Shown here piece after piece: positions 8,418 through 18,062 of a stretch of 64,000 nucleotides of DNA (its first letter is position 1; each line of letters begins with the position of its first letter). The position numbers were made by a program, and so were the translations under genes. The DNA is from Planomicrobium sp. Y74. GTDB taxonomy: Bacteria; Bacillota; Bacilli; Bacillales_A; Planococcaceae. Where the stretch lies: the NCBI RefSeq assembly GCF_003668635.1, contig NZ_RCWH01000003.1, positions 124,001 through 188,000 on the forward strand, read 5' to 3'. The notes beneath the pieces are model-generated. The model was not told where the DNA came from. It ran no database searches and saw only the letters and a list, made by a program, of their open reading frames with translations.

Positions 8418-8455
8418 AAAACCCTACTTTCCTAAAGTAGGGTTTTATTTTTTTT
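8418..8455 (+). terminator. Rho-independent terminator of the Excalibur gene
   Basis: A 13-bp stem AAAACCCTACTTT / AAAGTAGGGTTTT (8418-8430, 8434-8446) followed by ATTTTTTTT. Confidence 0.92.
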
Positions 8456-8643
8456 AGCTAATGGTATTTATAGCATTAAATTTTCCAAAAGCAGACAATT
8501 TAAAGTTAAATAATGCTAATATTAAGACATTAGTATTTTCGTTTTATTTACAATTTAAAATTTCTAAATCCACTTGTAAGCGCTTGAATTACATATCTGA
8601 CAGCAATCATTGAATCTGCTGCATCCAGAGAGGCTGAATATCT

Positions 8644-10248
8644 ATGGGAATAACCGAACTAAAAACATGGGATTTTAACAAGGATACATTGGAAAGTATC
8701 AAGAACGATACTTACTTTGAATATCCGGTGGTTTATTTCTTAAACAACAACACGACGGTATATATCGGAGAAACGGTGGCCTTTAAAAATCGGATGAAGT
8801 CTCACTTGAATAATATTGAGCGAAAGAAATTAGAAAAGATGACGCTCATCATCCATGAAGAATTTCATCGGTCGGCTACATATAATATCGAAACCAAACT
8901 CATCAATTACTTCCTGGGCGATGATCGCTACAAGCTGCAGAACAAGAGCCAGACTGCGCAAAGCGTCACGCACAACTACCATAACAAGGAATTCTACGAC
9001 AAAGAGATATTCAATGATATATGGAAAGAACTATTGAAAAGGAAGATGGTTAATAACCCTGCTCACGTAATTGAAAATAGGGACATATTCAAACTTTCTC
9101 CTTTCAAAGAATTGACGATGACACAGCTGGAGCTTAAAACAAAAATTCTGGAAGTATGCGAAGAACACATCAATGATGATGAAACGTTTGTCTTCATGGT
9201 CAAGGGCGAAGCCGGTGTAGGGAAGAGTGTGGTCCTAAGTTCCGTGTTCAACAGCATCCAGGAACGGGCAACTGATAAAAATTCTAACCTCCATGATACA
9301 AAGAACTATTTACTCGTCAATCATTCAGAAATGCTGAAAACGTATAAAAACATTGCAGCCAATGTGAAGTTTCTCAAAAAGAATAACTTCGACAAACCCA
9401 CCAGTTTCATTAATAAACAAAAGAAGGCTGCAGAAAAAGCGGATGTTGTCTTAGTCGACGAGGCGCATTTATTGCTGAGCCGTGCTGATGCTTTCAACGG
9501 ATTCAATGAAGACAACCAGCTGGAAGAAATCATCAAGCACAGCAAAGTCGTCATCGTCGTCTACGACGAGAAACAGGTCTTAAAACTGAAAAGCTATTGG
9601 GACGAGGAGCGGCTGAAGAGTGTAGTGCCCAATCATCAAACTGAGGAGCCATACATTTTAAAAGAACAGTTCCGCATGAATGCCGGAGACGATGTGATCG
9701 ACTGGATTGATAATTTTGTAGAGAAGCGAATTCTAGAACTTCCAAAAGATGAACTATATGATTTTCGGATATTCGACTCTGCCAAAGAAATGCATGATGC
9801 CATAGTGGAAAAGAATAAAGAACACGGCCTCTCCAGAGTGGTTTCGACATTCGACTATGAACATAAGAAAGATGGCGAACAGTACTATATTAGAGAAGAC
9901 AATCTTGAAATCCCCTGGAATTCAACCGACACGAAAAACACCTGGGCAGAAAAGCAGGAGACAATCAAAGAAGCCGGATCCATCTATACAATTCAGGGCT
10001 TCGATCTGAATTATGTAGGCGTGATATTGGGGCCATCAGTTACTTACGATGACAAAAATGATTGCTTGAAAATCCTTACTGAAAAGTATAGCGATACTGA
10101 AGCTTTCAGGGGAAAAGAAGGCATCGTGGATGTTGAAAGAGCGAAAGAACAGATTATATTAAATTCTATAAATGTGTTGATGAAGAGGGGGATTAAGGGG
10201 CTTTATGTTTTTGCTAGTGATGAGGGGTTGAGGACGCGTCTTTGGTAA
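8644..10248 (+). CDS. GIY-YIG nuclease fused to DUF2075 (SF1-like) NTPase, candidate defence protein
   Basis: A 534-residue two-domain protein. The N-terminal domain (about 25-120) has a GIY-YIG core: VVYFL then VYIGE, Arg in KNRMKSHL, the metal-binding Glu in NIETKLINYF and Asn in LQNKSQ, so all catalytic positions look intact. The C-terminal domain (about 160-534) is a DUF2075-type P-loop NTPase: Walker A GEAGVGKS at about residue 188, Walker B VVLVDEAHLLL at about 268, and a QFRMN motif and TIQGFDLNYVG resembling SF1 helicase motifs. The combination suggests ATP-driven nucleic-acid remodelling coupled to cleavage. It opens the defence island, about 200 nt before hamA, with less AT-rich codon use than hamA. 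Start ATG 8644 has GAGAGG upstream. Not a named system that I recognise. Confidence 0.85.
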   Translation: MGITELKTWDFNKDTLESIKNDTYFEYPVVYFLNNNTTVYIGETVAFKNRMKSHLNNIERKKLEKMTLIIHEEFHRSATYNIETKLINYFLGDDRYKLQNKSQTAQSVTHNYHNKEFYDKEIFNDIWKELLKRKMVNNPAHVIENRDIFKLSPFKELTMTQLELKTKILEVCEEHINDDETFVFMVKGEAGVGKSVVLSSVFNSIQERATDKNSNLHDTKNYLLVNHSEMLKTYKNIAANVKFLKKNNFDKPTSFINKQKKAAEKADVVLVDEAHLLLSRADAFNGFNEDNQLEEIIKHSKVVIVVYDEKQVLKLKSYWDEERLKSVVPNHQTEEPYILKEQFRMNAGDDVIDWIDNFVEKRILELPKDELYDFRIFDSAKEMHDAIVEKNKEHGLSRVVSTFDYEHKKDGEQYYIREDNLEIPWNSTDTKNTWAEKQETIKEAGSIYTIQGFDLNYVGVILGPSVTYDDKNDCLKILTEKYSDTEAFRGKEGIVDVERAKEQIILNSINVLMKRGIKGLYVFASDEGLRTRLW

Positions 10249-10451
10249 ATTTAATAACTGATATTTTTGTTATTTAAGCTGAACATTATTTAGACAATTG
10301 GACAGTAATTGTGACTTACAAGCAGTTGTTATAAGACATTGATAAACCAGAAACAGAGGATATTAATGTGAATTATATTTGTAATAAATTTTAGGAGAAT
10401 TGAGAATATGATTTTCCAATAGTTAGAGCAATTAATAGAGGGGGGAATTTG

Positions 10452-11399
10452 ATGGATATTAGAGAAAAAGCTACAAAAGTAATTAATACTAAAGTTAATG
10501 GGGATGACTTAGTTAGCTATTACGTAGGTTTCGATCTTAACGATGCAGGTGAGATGGAGTATCGATTAAAAGAGTTTGTAAATATTCTAATTAACATAAT
10601 TCCTGAGTTTGCATTTGGCCATCATCAAGGTACAAAAACTGATAATACAGAAATAATTACTAAAGTGTCAGAAGCAGCAAGAGCTATTTACAAAATCAAA
10701 GAGTTTAGGGAAGTAAGTGATTTATATTTAGATGATAAATTTTTGGATGATGATATTGGTATAGAGAAAAAGTATTTAAAAAGAGGTGAATTTGGAGAAC
10801 TTATTCTACATTTTTTATTGAAGAATTTTCATGGAACAGTTCCTTTAATATCAAAAGTATATTTTAAAGACTCTTATGGCCATGCAGTACACGGATTTGA
10901 TTCAGTCCATGTACATGATGAAAGTAAAACTTTATGGCTGGGAGAATCAAAATTATATACAGACGGGAAAAAAGGGTTGTCAGCATTAATTGAAGATATT
11001 AAAGAACATTTTAATAGAAACTACTTAAATGACGAGTTCTCCATAATCTCTAAACGAGTAAAAGATTCGGGTCATTTAGAAGATAGTGCGAAAACTTGGT
11101 TAGACCTTTTAGATTCTTCTACAAAATTAGCGGAGAAGTTAAACAAGATAGTTGTTCCTCTGATATGTACATATTCGTGCGATTTGTTCAATAAGCATTC
11201 AAATGAGGATGATAAAGATTTTCTTCTAGAGTACCAACAAGAGGTAGAAAATTTAAAAAAGCATTTTGATGATAACTATAACCATCCTTGGAAGCAGAAT
11301 TTACAAGTAATAGTAATACTATTTCCGGTGCAATCAAAGAATCAATTAATAAAAAAACTGCATGAAAAATTAGTATTTATGCAAAAGTTGGGTGATTAA
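10452..11399 (+). CDS. hamA: Hachiman protein HamA (DUF1837, PD-(D/E)XK-like nuclease)
   Basis: A 315-residue DUF1837 protein, the HamA subunit of the Hachiman antiphage system. The conserved core is RGEFGELILHFLL (about 111) followed by GFDSVHVHDES and LWLGESKLYTDG, which supply Asp (about 150) and E-x-K (about 164-166) of a PD-(D/E)XK-type active site. In studied systems HamA is a nuclease held inactive by the HamB helicase and released on infection. The ATG at 10452 follows GGGGGGAA; a TTG 3 nt earlier is less likely. hamB starts 2 nt after the stop, so the two are translationally coupled. Codon use is strongly AT-rich compared with the window flanks, consistent with transfer. Confidence 0.93.
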   Translation: MDIREKATKVINTKVNGDDLVSYYVGFDLNDAGEMEYRLKEFVNILINIIPEFAFGHHQGTKTDNTEIITKVSEAARAIYKIKEFREVSDLYLDDKFLDDDIGIEKKYLKRGEFGELILHFLLKNFHGTVPLISKVYFKDSYGHAVHGFDSVHVHDESKTLWLGESKLYTDGKKGLSALIEDIKEHFNRNYLNDEFSIISKRVKDSGHLEDSAKTWLDLLDSSTKLAEKLNKIVVPLICTYSCDLFNKHSNEDDKDFLLEYQQEVENLKKHFDDNYNHPWKQNLQVIVILFPVQSKNQLIKKLHEKLVFMQKLGD

Positions 11400-11401
11400 A
11401 A

Positions 11402-13585
11402 TTGAATTTTGATATTGAAGACTTATATATTCAAGATGCGTATGATTTGGAATATAGTTTTTTATTAGCTAAATCATGTTCCATACTATTAAGAAGTGAA
11501 AACGAGAAAAAGGGAAGAGAAATAATAATTGCTATACTAGACAACTGGGAAAAGCTAAATGAGGAAACGCATGATATTTGGAGAGATTTGGTTGAAGCGA
11601 GTGGATTCTATCCCTATTTAAGTCAAGAGAGATTACCTGGAAATTTAGACACAAGCTCACAAATACGAGCAAATTATCATTTGTCGAGTAATTTGAAAAA
11701 TTTTCATTTACATGAAGAACAAAAGGAGCTTTTAAATTTAATTGAAAATAGGAGAAATGTGGTAGTTAGCGCTCCTACGAGTTTTGGGAAAAGCTTATTA
11801 ATTGAAGAAATAATAGCTTCGAATTCTTACAGAAACATAGTCATTATACAACCTACGCTAGCTTTACTAAATGAAACCTTTTTGAAGTTAAAAAAATATA
11901 AGGCGCACTATAATATAATTTTGAAAAGTACTCAAGAAGTAGAAGCAGATGGACAAAACATATTTATATTCACAGCGGAGCGTGTAATGGAGTATCAAAA
12001 TTTGCCTTTAATTGACATTGTAATTATCGATGAATTTTATAAACTGAGCGCTAAAAGGGACGATGAACGATACGAAGTCTTAAATAATGCCGCAAACTTA
12101 CTATTGAACAAACATCAAGCGCAATTTTATTTCTTAGGTCCAAATATTGATAATATTTCAAAGGGATTTATCGAAAAGTATAATGCTGTTTTTTATAAAA
12201 CTGATTATACAATGGTTAACAACCAGATTATTGACTTGTATTCGATACATGAAAAAAAGTTAAATCAACCAGGGAAAATAAAGTTTAAAGAAAATTTGTT
12301 ATTTGAGTTATTGGATAATTTAAAAGAGAGTCAAACAATTATTTATTGTTCTTCCCCAAATAGAGCTAGAAAAATGGCTGTAAAATTCATTGACTATCTT
12401 ACGGAGAAGAAAGCATTATTAAACCAAAAAGAATTACGATTAATAAGTTGGATAAAAAATAATATAAATGAGGACTGGAGTTTTAATAATCTTCTTAGTA
12501 ATGGAGTTGGTGTGCATAATGGTGCATTACCAAAACATATTAATAATAGTGTAATCAATTACTTTAATGAAGGAGAATTGAATTACTTATTCTGTACCTC
12601 AACAATAATTGAAGGAGTTAATACTTCCGCAAAAAATGTTGTAATTTTCGACGAGAACAAAGGAACTAATCCAATCGATTTTTTTGACTTTAATAATATT
12701 AAAGGTAGATCTGGAAGAATGATGCAACATTATTTGGGGAAGGTTTATTTATTCAATAAGAAGCCATTTAATGAAATAATATCAATTGATATTCCATTCT
12801 TTGATCAAGTGAATCTTACTGATGAGGTGTTAATTAATTTATCAGAGTCGGATCTGAAGGATGGTTTAATAGATAGATATAGAGATCTTGAAAAAAATCT
12901 AGATACCTATTACGAAGTTGTAAAGAAAAATAATGTTTCTATTGAAGGGCAAATTGGCATAATCAGAAAGTTGGAGAAAGAAATTCCAACTAATCCTCAT
13001 AATGTTTTATGGTCAGGGATACCAAATTATAATCAATTAGAATTTGTAATCAACTTAGGTTGGGAATATTTAATCAAAGAAGGCGAAACAACAAGGCCTA
13101 TGACTCCAAAGAAACTCATTTTTGTAGCTAATAACTATGGTAAAAAAAATAGTTTTCAAGAAGCTTTAAAAGCAGAGTTTATACATCAAAGAAAACAAAC
13201 ATCAAATAGTCGTAAAAATAATACAGAGGTTTTAGATGAATCTATATTAAATGTTATGCAAATGGATCGTCATTGGTTGAGGTATAAGTTGCCAAAATGG
13301 TTGAATGTAATAAACAGTCTCCAAAAAGAAGTATGCGCAAGAAAGGGAATCGACGGTGGTGATTACGGAGTCTATGCCAATTTATTAGAGAATGATTTTG
13401 TACGTGCCAATCTTTCTCTCTTAATTGATTTAGGGGTTCCTTCTTCTGCTATCTTCAAATTAGAAAAACTTATACCTAAAGATTTACCAACAAATGATTT
13501 AATAAAATTTATTAAAGATAATAACATAATTTATACAAGTAATTTAACAGAATACGAGAAAGTGAAAATAAGTGATATCTTTTAA
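11402..13585 (+). CDS. hamB: Hachiman protein HamB (superfamily 2 helicase)
   Basis: A 727-residue SF2 helicase, partner of HamA. Motif I is SAPTSFGKSLLIEE (about residue 123), motif II is IIDEFYKLS (about 210; a DEFY rather than DEAH box, as usual in HamB), the C-terminal RecA domain has LFCTSTIIEGVN, and motif VI is KGRSGRMMQ (about 434). The C-terminal third (about 500-727) has no motif I can name. HamB is thought to survey DNA and trigger HamA. The start is TTG 11402, 2 nt after hamA, with GGGTGA overlapping the hamA stop as ribosome binding site; no better start lies nearby. Confidence 0.93.
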   Translation: MNFDIEDLYIQDAYDLEYSFLLAKSCSILLRSENEKKGREIIIAILDNWEKLNEETHDIWRDLVEASGFYPYLSQERLPGNLDTSSQIRANYHLSSNLKNFHLHEEQKELLNLIENRRNVVVSAPTSFGKSLLIEEIIASNSYRNIVIIQPTLALLNETFLKLKKYKAHYNIILKSTQEVEADGQNIFIFTAERVMEYQNLPLIDIVIIDEFYKLSAKRDDERYEVLNNAANLLLNKHQAQFYFLGPNIDNISKGFIEKYNAVFYKTDYTMVNNQIIDLYSIHEKKLNQPGKIKFKENLLFELLDNLKESQTIIYCSSPNRARKMAVKFIDYLTEKKALLNQKELRLISWIKNNINEDWSFNNLLSNGVGVHNGALPKHINNSVINYFNEGELNYLFCTSTIIEGVNTSAKNVVIFDENKGTNPIDFFDFNNIKGRSGRMMQHYLGKVYLFNKKPFNEIISIDIPFFDQVNLTDEVLINLSESDLKDGLIDRYRDLEKNLDTYYEVVKKNNVSIEGQIGIIRKLEKEIPTNPHNVLWSGIPNYNQLEFVINLGWEYLIKEGETTRPMTPKKLIFVANNYGKKNSFQEALKAEFIHQRKQTSNSRKNNTEVLDESILNVMQMDRHWLRYKLPKWLNVINSLQKEVCARKGIDGGDYGVYANLLENDFVRANLSLLIDLGVPSSAIFKLEKLIPKDLPTNDLIKFIKDNNIIYTSNLTEYEKVKISDIF

Positions 13586-13648
13586 AGAATTATCAAATTG
13601 GAAAATTAGAGTAAAGCTTTTAATCTTTTTAATAAGGCAGGGATTATA

Positions 13649-14227
13649 TTGGGGAATTATCAAATCAATTTTAATGTTGATATAGAGAATGAGAAGTTAG
13701 AATTATTAAAAGAAGTTTTAGGAGAAGAAGCCCTAATAGAAAATCAATTAGCGCTTATAAGTAAGGCTGCATTTGAGGAGTATTTTAAATTATTTATTGG
13801 AGAGAAAGTCTTTACTAGGGGGGCAGATATTAAGGGGTATCGATTATTTTTGTTAATAAAACATGCTTTGAAAGGGAGGATCCCTTCCGAGGAAACTGTA
13901 AGTAAACTTTTTCAATTAACTACATCTGAAAGTAAATCTTTAATTCGATCAGTAATGTCGAAATATCAGTTTGAGATGAGAGGGATAATTGGAATTACTC
14001 TCAAGGAAGTTTTTTTAAGTGCTGAACAAATCCAAACAGATAGTGGCAGAGTGGAAAAGTACCATGTTGATATAAAAACTGAAAATATTGTGAAAGAAAT
14101 AAATCGTATTTTAGGTAACATTGACGGAAACCTTCCTTCTATAACGAAAGATAGAGGAACTTATTCAACATATACAATAGATTTGGAATCTTATGAAAAG
14201 TTAAATGATTATTTTAATGAAAGATAA
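13649..14227 (+). CDS. Hypothetical protein following hamB
   Basis: A 192-residue protein that I do not recognise. It has no signal peptide or membrane segment. Residues about 60-105 (GYRLFLLIKHALKGRIPSEE, then TVSKLFQLTTSESKSLIRSV) could form a small helix-turn-helix, so nucleic-acid binding is possible but speculative. The start is TTG 13649 after AGGGAT; an ATG-initiated alternative is not available near the N-terminus. It lies 63 nt downstream of hamB on the same strand with the same AT-rich composition, and the next gene follows after 21 nt, so it likely belongs to the Hachiman transcription unit or a companion module. Confidence 0.7.
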   Translation: MGNYQINFNVDIENEKLELLKEVLGEEALIENQLALISKAAFEEYFKLFIGEKVFTRGADIKGYRLFLLIKHALKGRIPSEETVSKLFQLTTSESKSLIRSVMSKYQFEMRGIIGITLKEVFLSAEQIQTDSGRVEKYHVDIKTENIVKEINRILGNIDGNLPSITKDRGTYSTYTIDLESYEKLNDYFNER

Positions 14228-14248
14228 TAATTAACATGTGAGGTAACC

Positions 14249-14644
14249 ATGGATAATATACTAAGTGCTTTAAGTATTGTAATAGGAATAATTTCGGCGA
14301 TTTTTTTGCAATGGTTTTCAGAAATTAGTAATGCACTTGAAGTAAAGGTTGTAAAAAATAATGCTAAAGAGATTGATTTCGTCGAAAAGATTTTGAAATT
14401 TAAAGTTATTCCTCTTTTAATTGTATCGTTTATATTATCAGTACTTACTATTCCGGTTTTCTTTAAGGGTCTAAAACAAACAATAAGAATTATGATTAAA
14501 GAATCATGGTGGGCGCCAGAGTTCTATGATGTAGTATTAGCTCTAACTTTATTTGTATGTTTTTTAATTATTATTTTAACTATTTATCTATCATTTGCAG
14601 TCTTCAAGTTGAATCAGAAGATTAAAATATATGATTCTTTTTAA
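14249..14644 (+). CDS. Small membrane protein with three predicted helices, next to Hachiman
   Basis: A 131-residue protein with three hydrophobic helices (about residues 5-22, 50-72 and 95-122) and no recognised domain. Start ATG 14249 after GAGGT. It follows the 192-residue protein by 21 nt and shares its composition; together they may form a two-gene module (soluble sensor plus membrane effector) of the kind seen in abortive-infection systems, but that is inference from layout only. No terminator hairpin is evident after it. Confidence 0.68.
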   Translation: MDNILSALSIVIGIISAIFLQWFSEISNALEVKVVKNNAKEIDFVEKILKFKVIPLLIVSFILSVLTIPVFFKGLKQTIRIMIKESWWAPEFYDVVLALTLFVCFLIIILTIYLSFAVFKLNQKIKIYDSF

Positions 14645-15097
14645 ATTAAAAATGTGCCTTTATAAGAAGAGTCTTAATAAAAAATTCACTTCATAGTGTC
14701 AAGGTTAATTAATTCGTTAACTCCATTTCATAGCAAAATAATTAGAGCTATAAATTCATTAACTAAAAAGTTAGGGATGGAGGCACAGAATAACTATCGT
14801 AATTTCAAAAACATATTTTTGAATAGAACACAAGTAAGAATATTGAAACCGATACGGATTTTCTGAGTATAATTAAATGTTAAAGACATAGAATGAGGTT
14901 TATTAAAATTTTATTTAATTAAAAATATGGAATCTGTATTAAATATATAGAGTATATTTTTTTAACTTATTTTGTTGAGTATTTAAATATAGATCTTTAC
15001 ATCTTATATTAAACTTTATTTAAGAATTTAAATTTACTGGAATTATTTTTATAGAAAAACAAATATAAGTAGAAACTTAATTAGGAGATATACATTT
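14645..15097. other. Very AT-rich intergenic region inside the defence island
   Basis: About 450 bases with no supported ORF, hairpin or repeat. It separates the Hachiman unit from the Septu-like unit and presumably carries the promoter of the latter; I cannot place it. Confidence 0.5.
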
Positions 15098-17194
15098 ATG
15101 ATTAAAGTTTACAAAAGAAAACGACCAGAGGCTTTTTTTGATGAATGGGTAAATAAAAATAATAAGAATTATTATAAAAAAAATAGTGTGCCTTACATAA
15201 ATGAATATTTTCGCTATTTTAATAATAAGTGTGCTTTCTGTGAATCTATAGCATCTAATGAGAAGTTAATTTTAGACTATTATAGACCGATTGGTGGCGC
15301 ATTAAATGTCATTACAGGCCAGTTCTCAAAAGAACACTATCATTGGTTGGATAAAGATTGGGCGAACATCTTAGTTATATGTAACGAATGTAATAGAACA
15401 AAAAGTAATAGATTTCCTCTTGAAGGAGAATTTTGTTCGTTAGAAACTAATTTATTTGAACTAAATAAAGAAAAGCGATTATTAATCAACCCTTTTAGCG
15501 ATTTTCCAGAAAAACATTTCTTATATGATGAAGAAGGAACCATAATACCTAAAACTAAAAAGGGAGAAGTAACAGTAGAAGTACTAAATTTAAACCGTCA
15601 TTCTTTGATTGATGGCCGAAGAAGAGAATTATTTAGATTTAATAATAGTTGCCAGGACTTTATAAATAGCAAAGAGGAGAAGAAAATACTTGAAGAAATA
15701 GTAATGCAAATAAGACCAGAGTCGCCATTTGCAGGAATTAAAAGATATTTTTTATCAAGAATGATTGCAGATAACATAATTTCTTACAGGCACGAATTTC
15801 AACCTTATATTAGTATGGTGAAGGGGAAATTTCCTCTTAAAAGAGAAAAGTTAGAAAATACTATAGTGAAGGCAAATTTTTTTAATAGGACAAAAAGAAA
15901 TGATCATTATGATGTAACTGACGAGAGAGAGATACAGAAATATTTTTCTAAACAGAGGTTTATAGAACTGGTAGAAATAAAAAACTTTAAAGGTTTGAAA
16001 AATCTCACACTTGATTTAGATTTAAGTCAAAGTAAGGATGCTCCATGGTTAATGTTGCTGGGAGAAAATGGAGTAGGAAAGAGTTCGGTTTTACAAGCAA
16101 TATCAATTGCCTTAATGGGAGAGGAAAAGCGAAAAGAAGTGATCTCTAAGGAAGCCACAAATTTTGTTAATAATCTGGACGGTGAAGGTTACATTAAGAT
16201 AAAGCTAACTGGGATGATGGATCCAATAGTAATAACTTTCAATAAAGAAAACTATTTATTCAATGGAATAAATCATATCGATCCTCGAGTTCTCATTTTA
16301 TCTTATGGTTCGACTAGACTGTTACCAACACATGATAAGAAGGACTCATTTAAACCTTCGTGGGCTAGAGTGGAAAATTTATTTAATCCATTTGTACCGT
16401 TAGTTGACGTAGAAAACTATTTAATCTGGTTGCAAGAAGGAGATTTTGTCGTTGTAAAAACTGCTATTGAAGATTTATTTATGAATGACGTAAAGATTAA
16501 AAGAAATATTGATACTAAAGAGGTGGAATTTCAATTTCCTAATTCGACAGTTAAACTTGAACAATTAAGTGATGGTTATAAAACTATTATTGCTTTAGCC
16601 ACTGATATTATGATGGTTATGAAAAATAGATGGCGCAGCTATGATGCAGAAGGAATAGTTTTAATTGATGAACTAGATGCTCATCTTCATCCAAGGTGGA
16701 ATATAGAGATTGTTAGGAAACTAAGGAAAGCTTTCCCTAAAATCCAGTTTATAGCTACAACTCACAATCCTCTGACATTACGAGGTTTATTAAAAAACGA
16801 AGTTGTAGTCATGTTAGAAGACAATGATAGAGAAACTATAATTTTGAAAAATTTACCTGAACAAAAAGGGATGATGATCGAAGATATTTTAACCTCTAAA
16901 TACTTCGGATTATACGATACCTTACCTGAACTAAATGAAGTTTTTCACGAATACTATAAATTATTGGCTAATCCAGATCCTAGTATTGAACAAGAGAGAA
17001 AAATAGCTGATCTGAAAGACAAATTAGTAGATTATGATAAGCTCGGGAATACAAAAAGGGATCAAATGTTTTACGAGGCCATTGATCGATATATAGCTAA
17101 AGAAAAAGAAACAAACAAAGAGATAACAAAGGAATTATTTATTCATGAAATTGACAATATCATTAGTTCTCTTAAGGAGTCTTATAGAAAATGA
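15098..17194 (+). CDS. Septu-like ATPase (PtuA-type) with N-terminal degenerate HNH domain
   Basis: A 698-residue fusion. Residues 1 to about 230 are homologous to the stand-alone HNH protein encoded next: CAFCES (Cys45/48), WLDKDWANIL, CNECNRTKSNRFP (Cys95/98) and LLINPF are shared. Where the partner has the catalytic EHFRP motif, this protein has DYYRP (about 60), so the first HNH histidine is missing and the domain is probably not a nuclease. Residues about 285-600 are an SMC/OLD-like ABC ATPase: Walker A GENGVGKSS (about 322), signature-like LSDGYKTIIAL, Walker B VLIDELDAHLHP (about 521) and H-loop ATTHNPL (about 553). Septu systems pair such an ATPase with an HNH nuclease. Start ATG 15098 after AGGAG; overlaps the next gene by 4 nt. 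Confidence 0.87.
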   Translation: MIKVYKRKRPEAFFDEWVNKNNKNYYKKNSVPYINEYFRYFNNKCAFCESIASNEKLILDYYRPIGGALNVITGQFSKEHYHWLDKDWANILVICNECNRTKSNRFPLEGEFCSLETNLFELNKEKRLLINPFSDFPEKHFLYDEEGTIIPKTKKGEVTVEVLNLNRHSLIDGRRRELFRFNNSCQDFINSKEEKKILEEIVMQIRPESPFAGIKRYFLSRMIADNIISYRHEFQPYISMVKGKFPLKREKLENTIVKANFFNRTKRNDHYDVTDEREIQKYFSKQRFIELVEIKNFKGLKNLTLDLDLSQSKDAPWLMLLGENGVGKSSVLQAISIALMGEEKRKEVISKEATNFVNNLDGEGYIKIKLTGMMDPIVITFNKENYLFNGINHIDPRVLILSYGSTRLLPTHDKKDSFKPSWARVENLFNPFVPLVDVENYLIWLQEGDFVVVKTAIEDLFMNDVKIKRNIDTKEVEFQFPNSTVKLEQLSDGYKTIIALATDIMMVMKNRWRSYDAEGIVLIDELDAHLHPRWNIEIVRKLRKAFPKIQFIATTHNPLTLRGLLKNEVVVMLEDNDRETIILKNLPEQKGMMIEDILTSKYFGLYDTLPELNEVFHEYYKLLANPDPSIEQERKIADLKDKLVDYDKLGNTKRDQMFYEAIDRYIAKEKETNKEITKELFIHEIDNIISSLKESYRK

Positions 17195-18054
17195 TATATA
17201 TCCATAGAAGAGAAACACCACGAGTATTAGATTTAGAAGATAGTAATTCAGTTGGGGCAAAGGAATATATAGAGGTAATAGAATATTTTAAAGACCAAAA
17301 TCGCAATTTTCCTTTCAAAGCATATAAAGAAGTTAAGGATATTCTAGTAGACATGTTTAATGAAAAATGTGCCTATTGTGAAAGTGATATATCACCAGTA
17401 GCGTATGGAGATATAGAACACTTTAGACCGAAGAATGCCTACCAGATTGCTAAAAAAGAACGACTGAATTATCCTGGTTACTATTGGGTAGCCATGGATT
17501 GGAATAACCTCTTACTCTCTTGTACAACATGTAATAGAACTTATAAGAAAAACCAATTTCCATTAGTAAATGAAGCAAATAGAAAAAAGAAACATGATGA
17601 TGTAGTAACTGAAGAACCTTTACTAATTAATCCTTGTGATGAAAAAATTAATCCACAAGATCATATTAACTTTAATGAAGAAGGATTGGTTATTTTTACA
17701 CCAGGCGATGGTGGAAAAGGTGAAAAGTCAATAGAAGTGTATGGATTAGCGAATCCAAAATTAACAAGAAATAGGAAAAAATTAGCTAAAGAAATAACGG
17801 ATAAAAAGAATCAGATTTTGAGATTTTTAGATAATATTAGATTGTTATTAGCTGAACCTTTAAAAGTGGAATACATAGTTATTTTAGAAAATAACTTTAA
17901 AGATTTGGAGATAGTTTATAATTCTTTAAAAAATTTTACTCTTCCGACAGAGCCTTATCAGGGGTTGGTAAGAAATTTAACAGCTGAGTTTTTAGCTGAA
18001 TATTCTCCAATAATTAACAAGCTTTTATTCGAATTCCATGAACAAAAGAAGTAA
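17191..18054 (+). CDS. Septu-like HNH endonuclease (PtuB-type)
   Basis: A 287-residue HNH nuclease of the PtuB/retron-associated family. Zinc-binding pairs CAYCES (Cys60/63) and CTTCNRT (Cys111/114) frame the catalytic IEHFRPK (His77) and the WVAMDWNNLLLSC block; all nuclease positions are intact. In Septu the HNH protein is the DNA- or RNA-cleaving partner of the PtuA ATPase. The start ATG overlaps the upstream stop (ATGA), so the two proteins are made in a coupled fashion. A MITE-like element carrying a terminator hairpin follows directly after the stop. Confidence 0.87.
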   Translation: MIYIHRRETPRVLDLEDSNSVGAKEYIEVIEYFKDQNRNFPFKAYKEVKDILVDMFNEKCAYCESDISPVAYGDIEHFRPKNAYQIAKKERLNYPGYYWVAMDWNNLLLSCTTCNRTYKKNQFPLVNEANRKKKHDDVVTEEPLLINPCDEKINPQDHINFNEEGLVIFTPGDGGKGEKSIEVYGLANPKLTRNRKKLAKEITDKKNQILRFLDNIRLLLAEPLKVEYIVILENNFKDLEIVYNSLKNFTLPTEPYQGLVRNLTAEFLAEYSPIINKLLFEFHEQKK

Positions 18055-18062
18055 ATTTCTTT

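Noticed and set aside
8575-8588. CcpA cre-like site TGTAAGCGCTTGAA before the GIY-YIG gene
   Set aside because: Matches the core but misses two positions near the right end; too weak to claim catabolite control.
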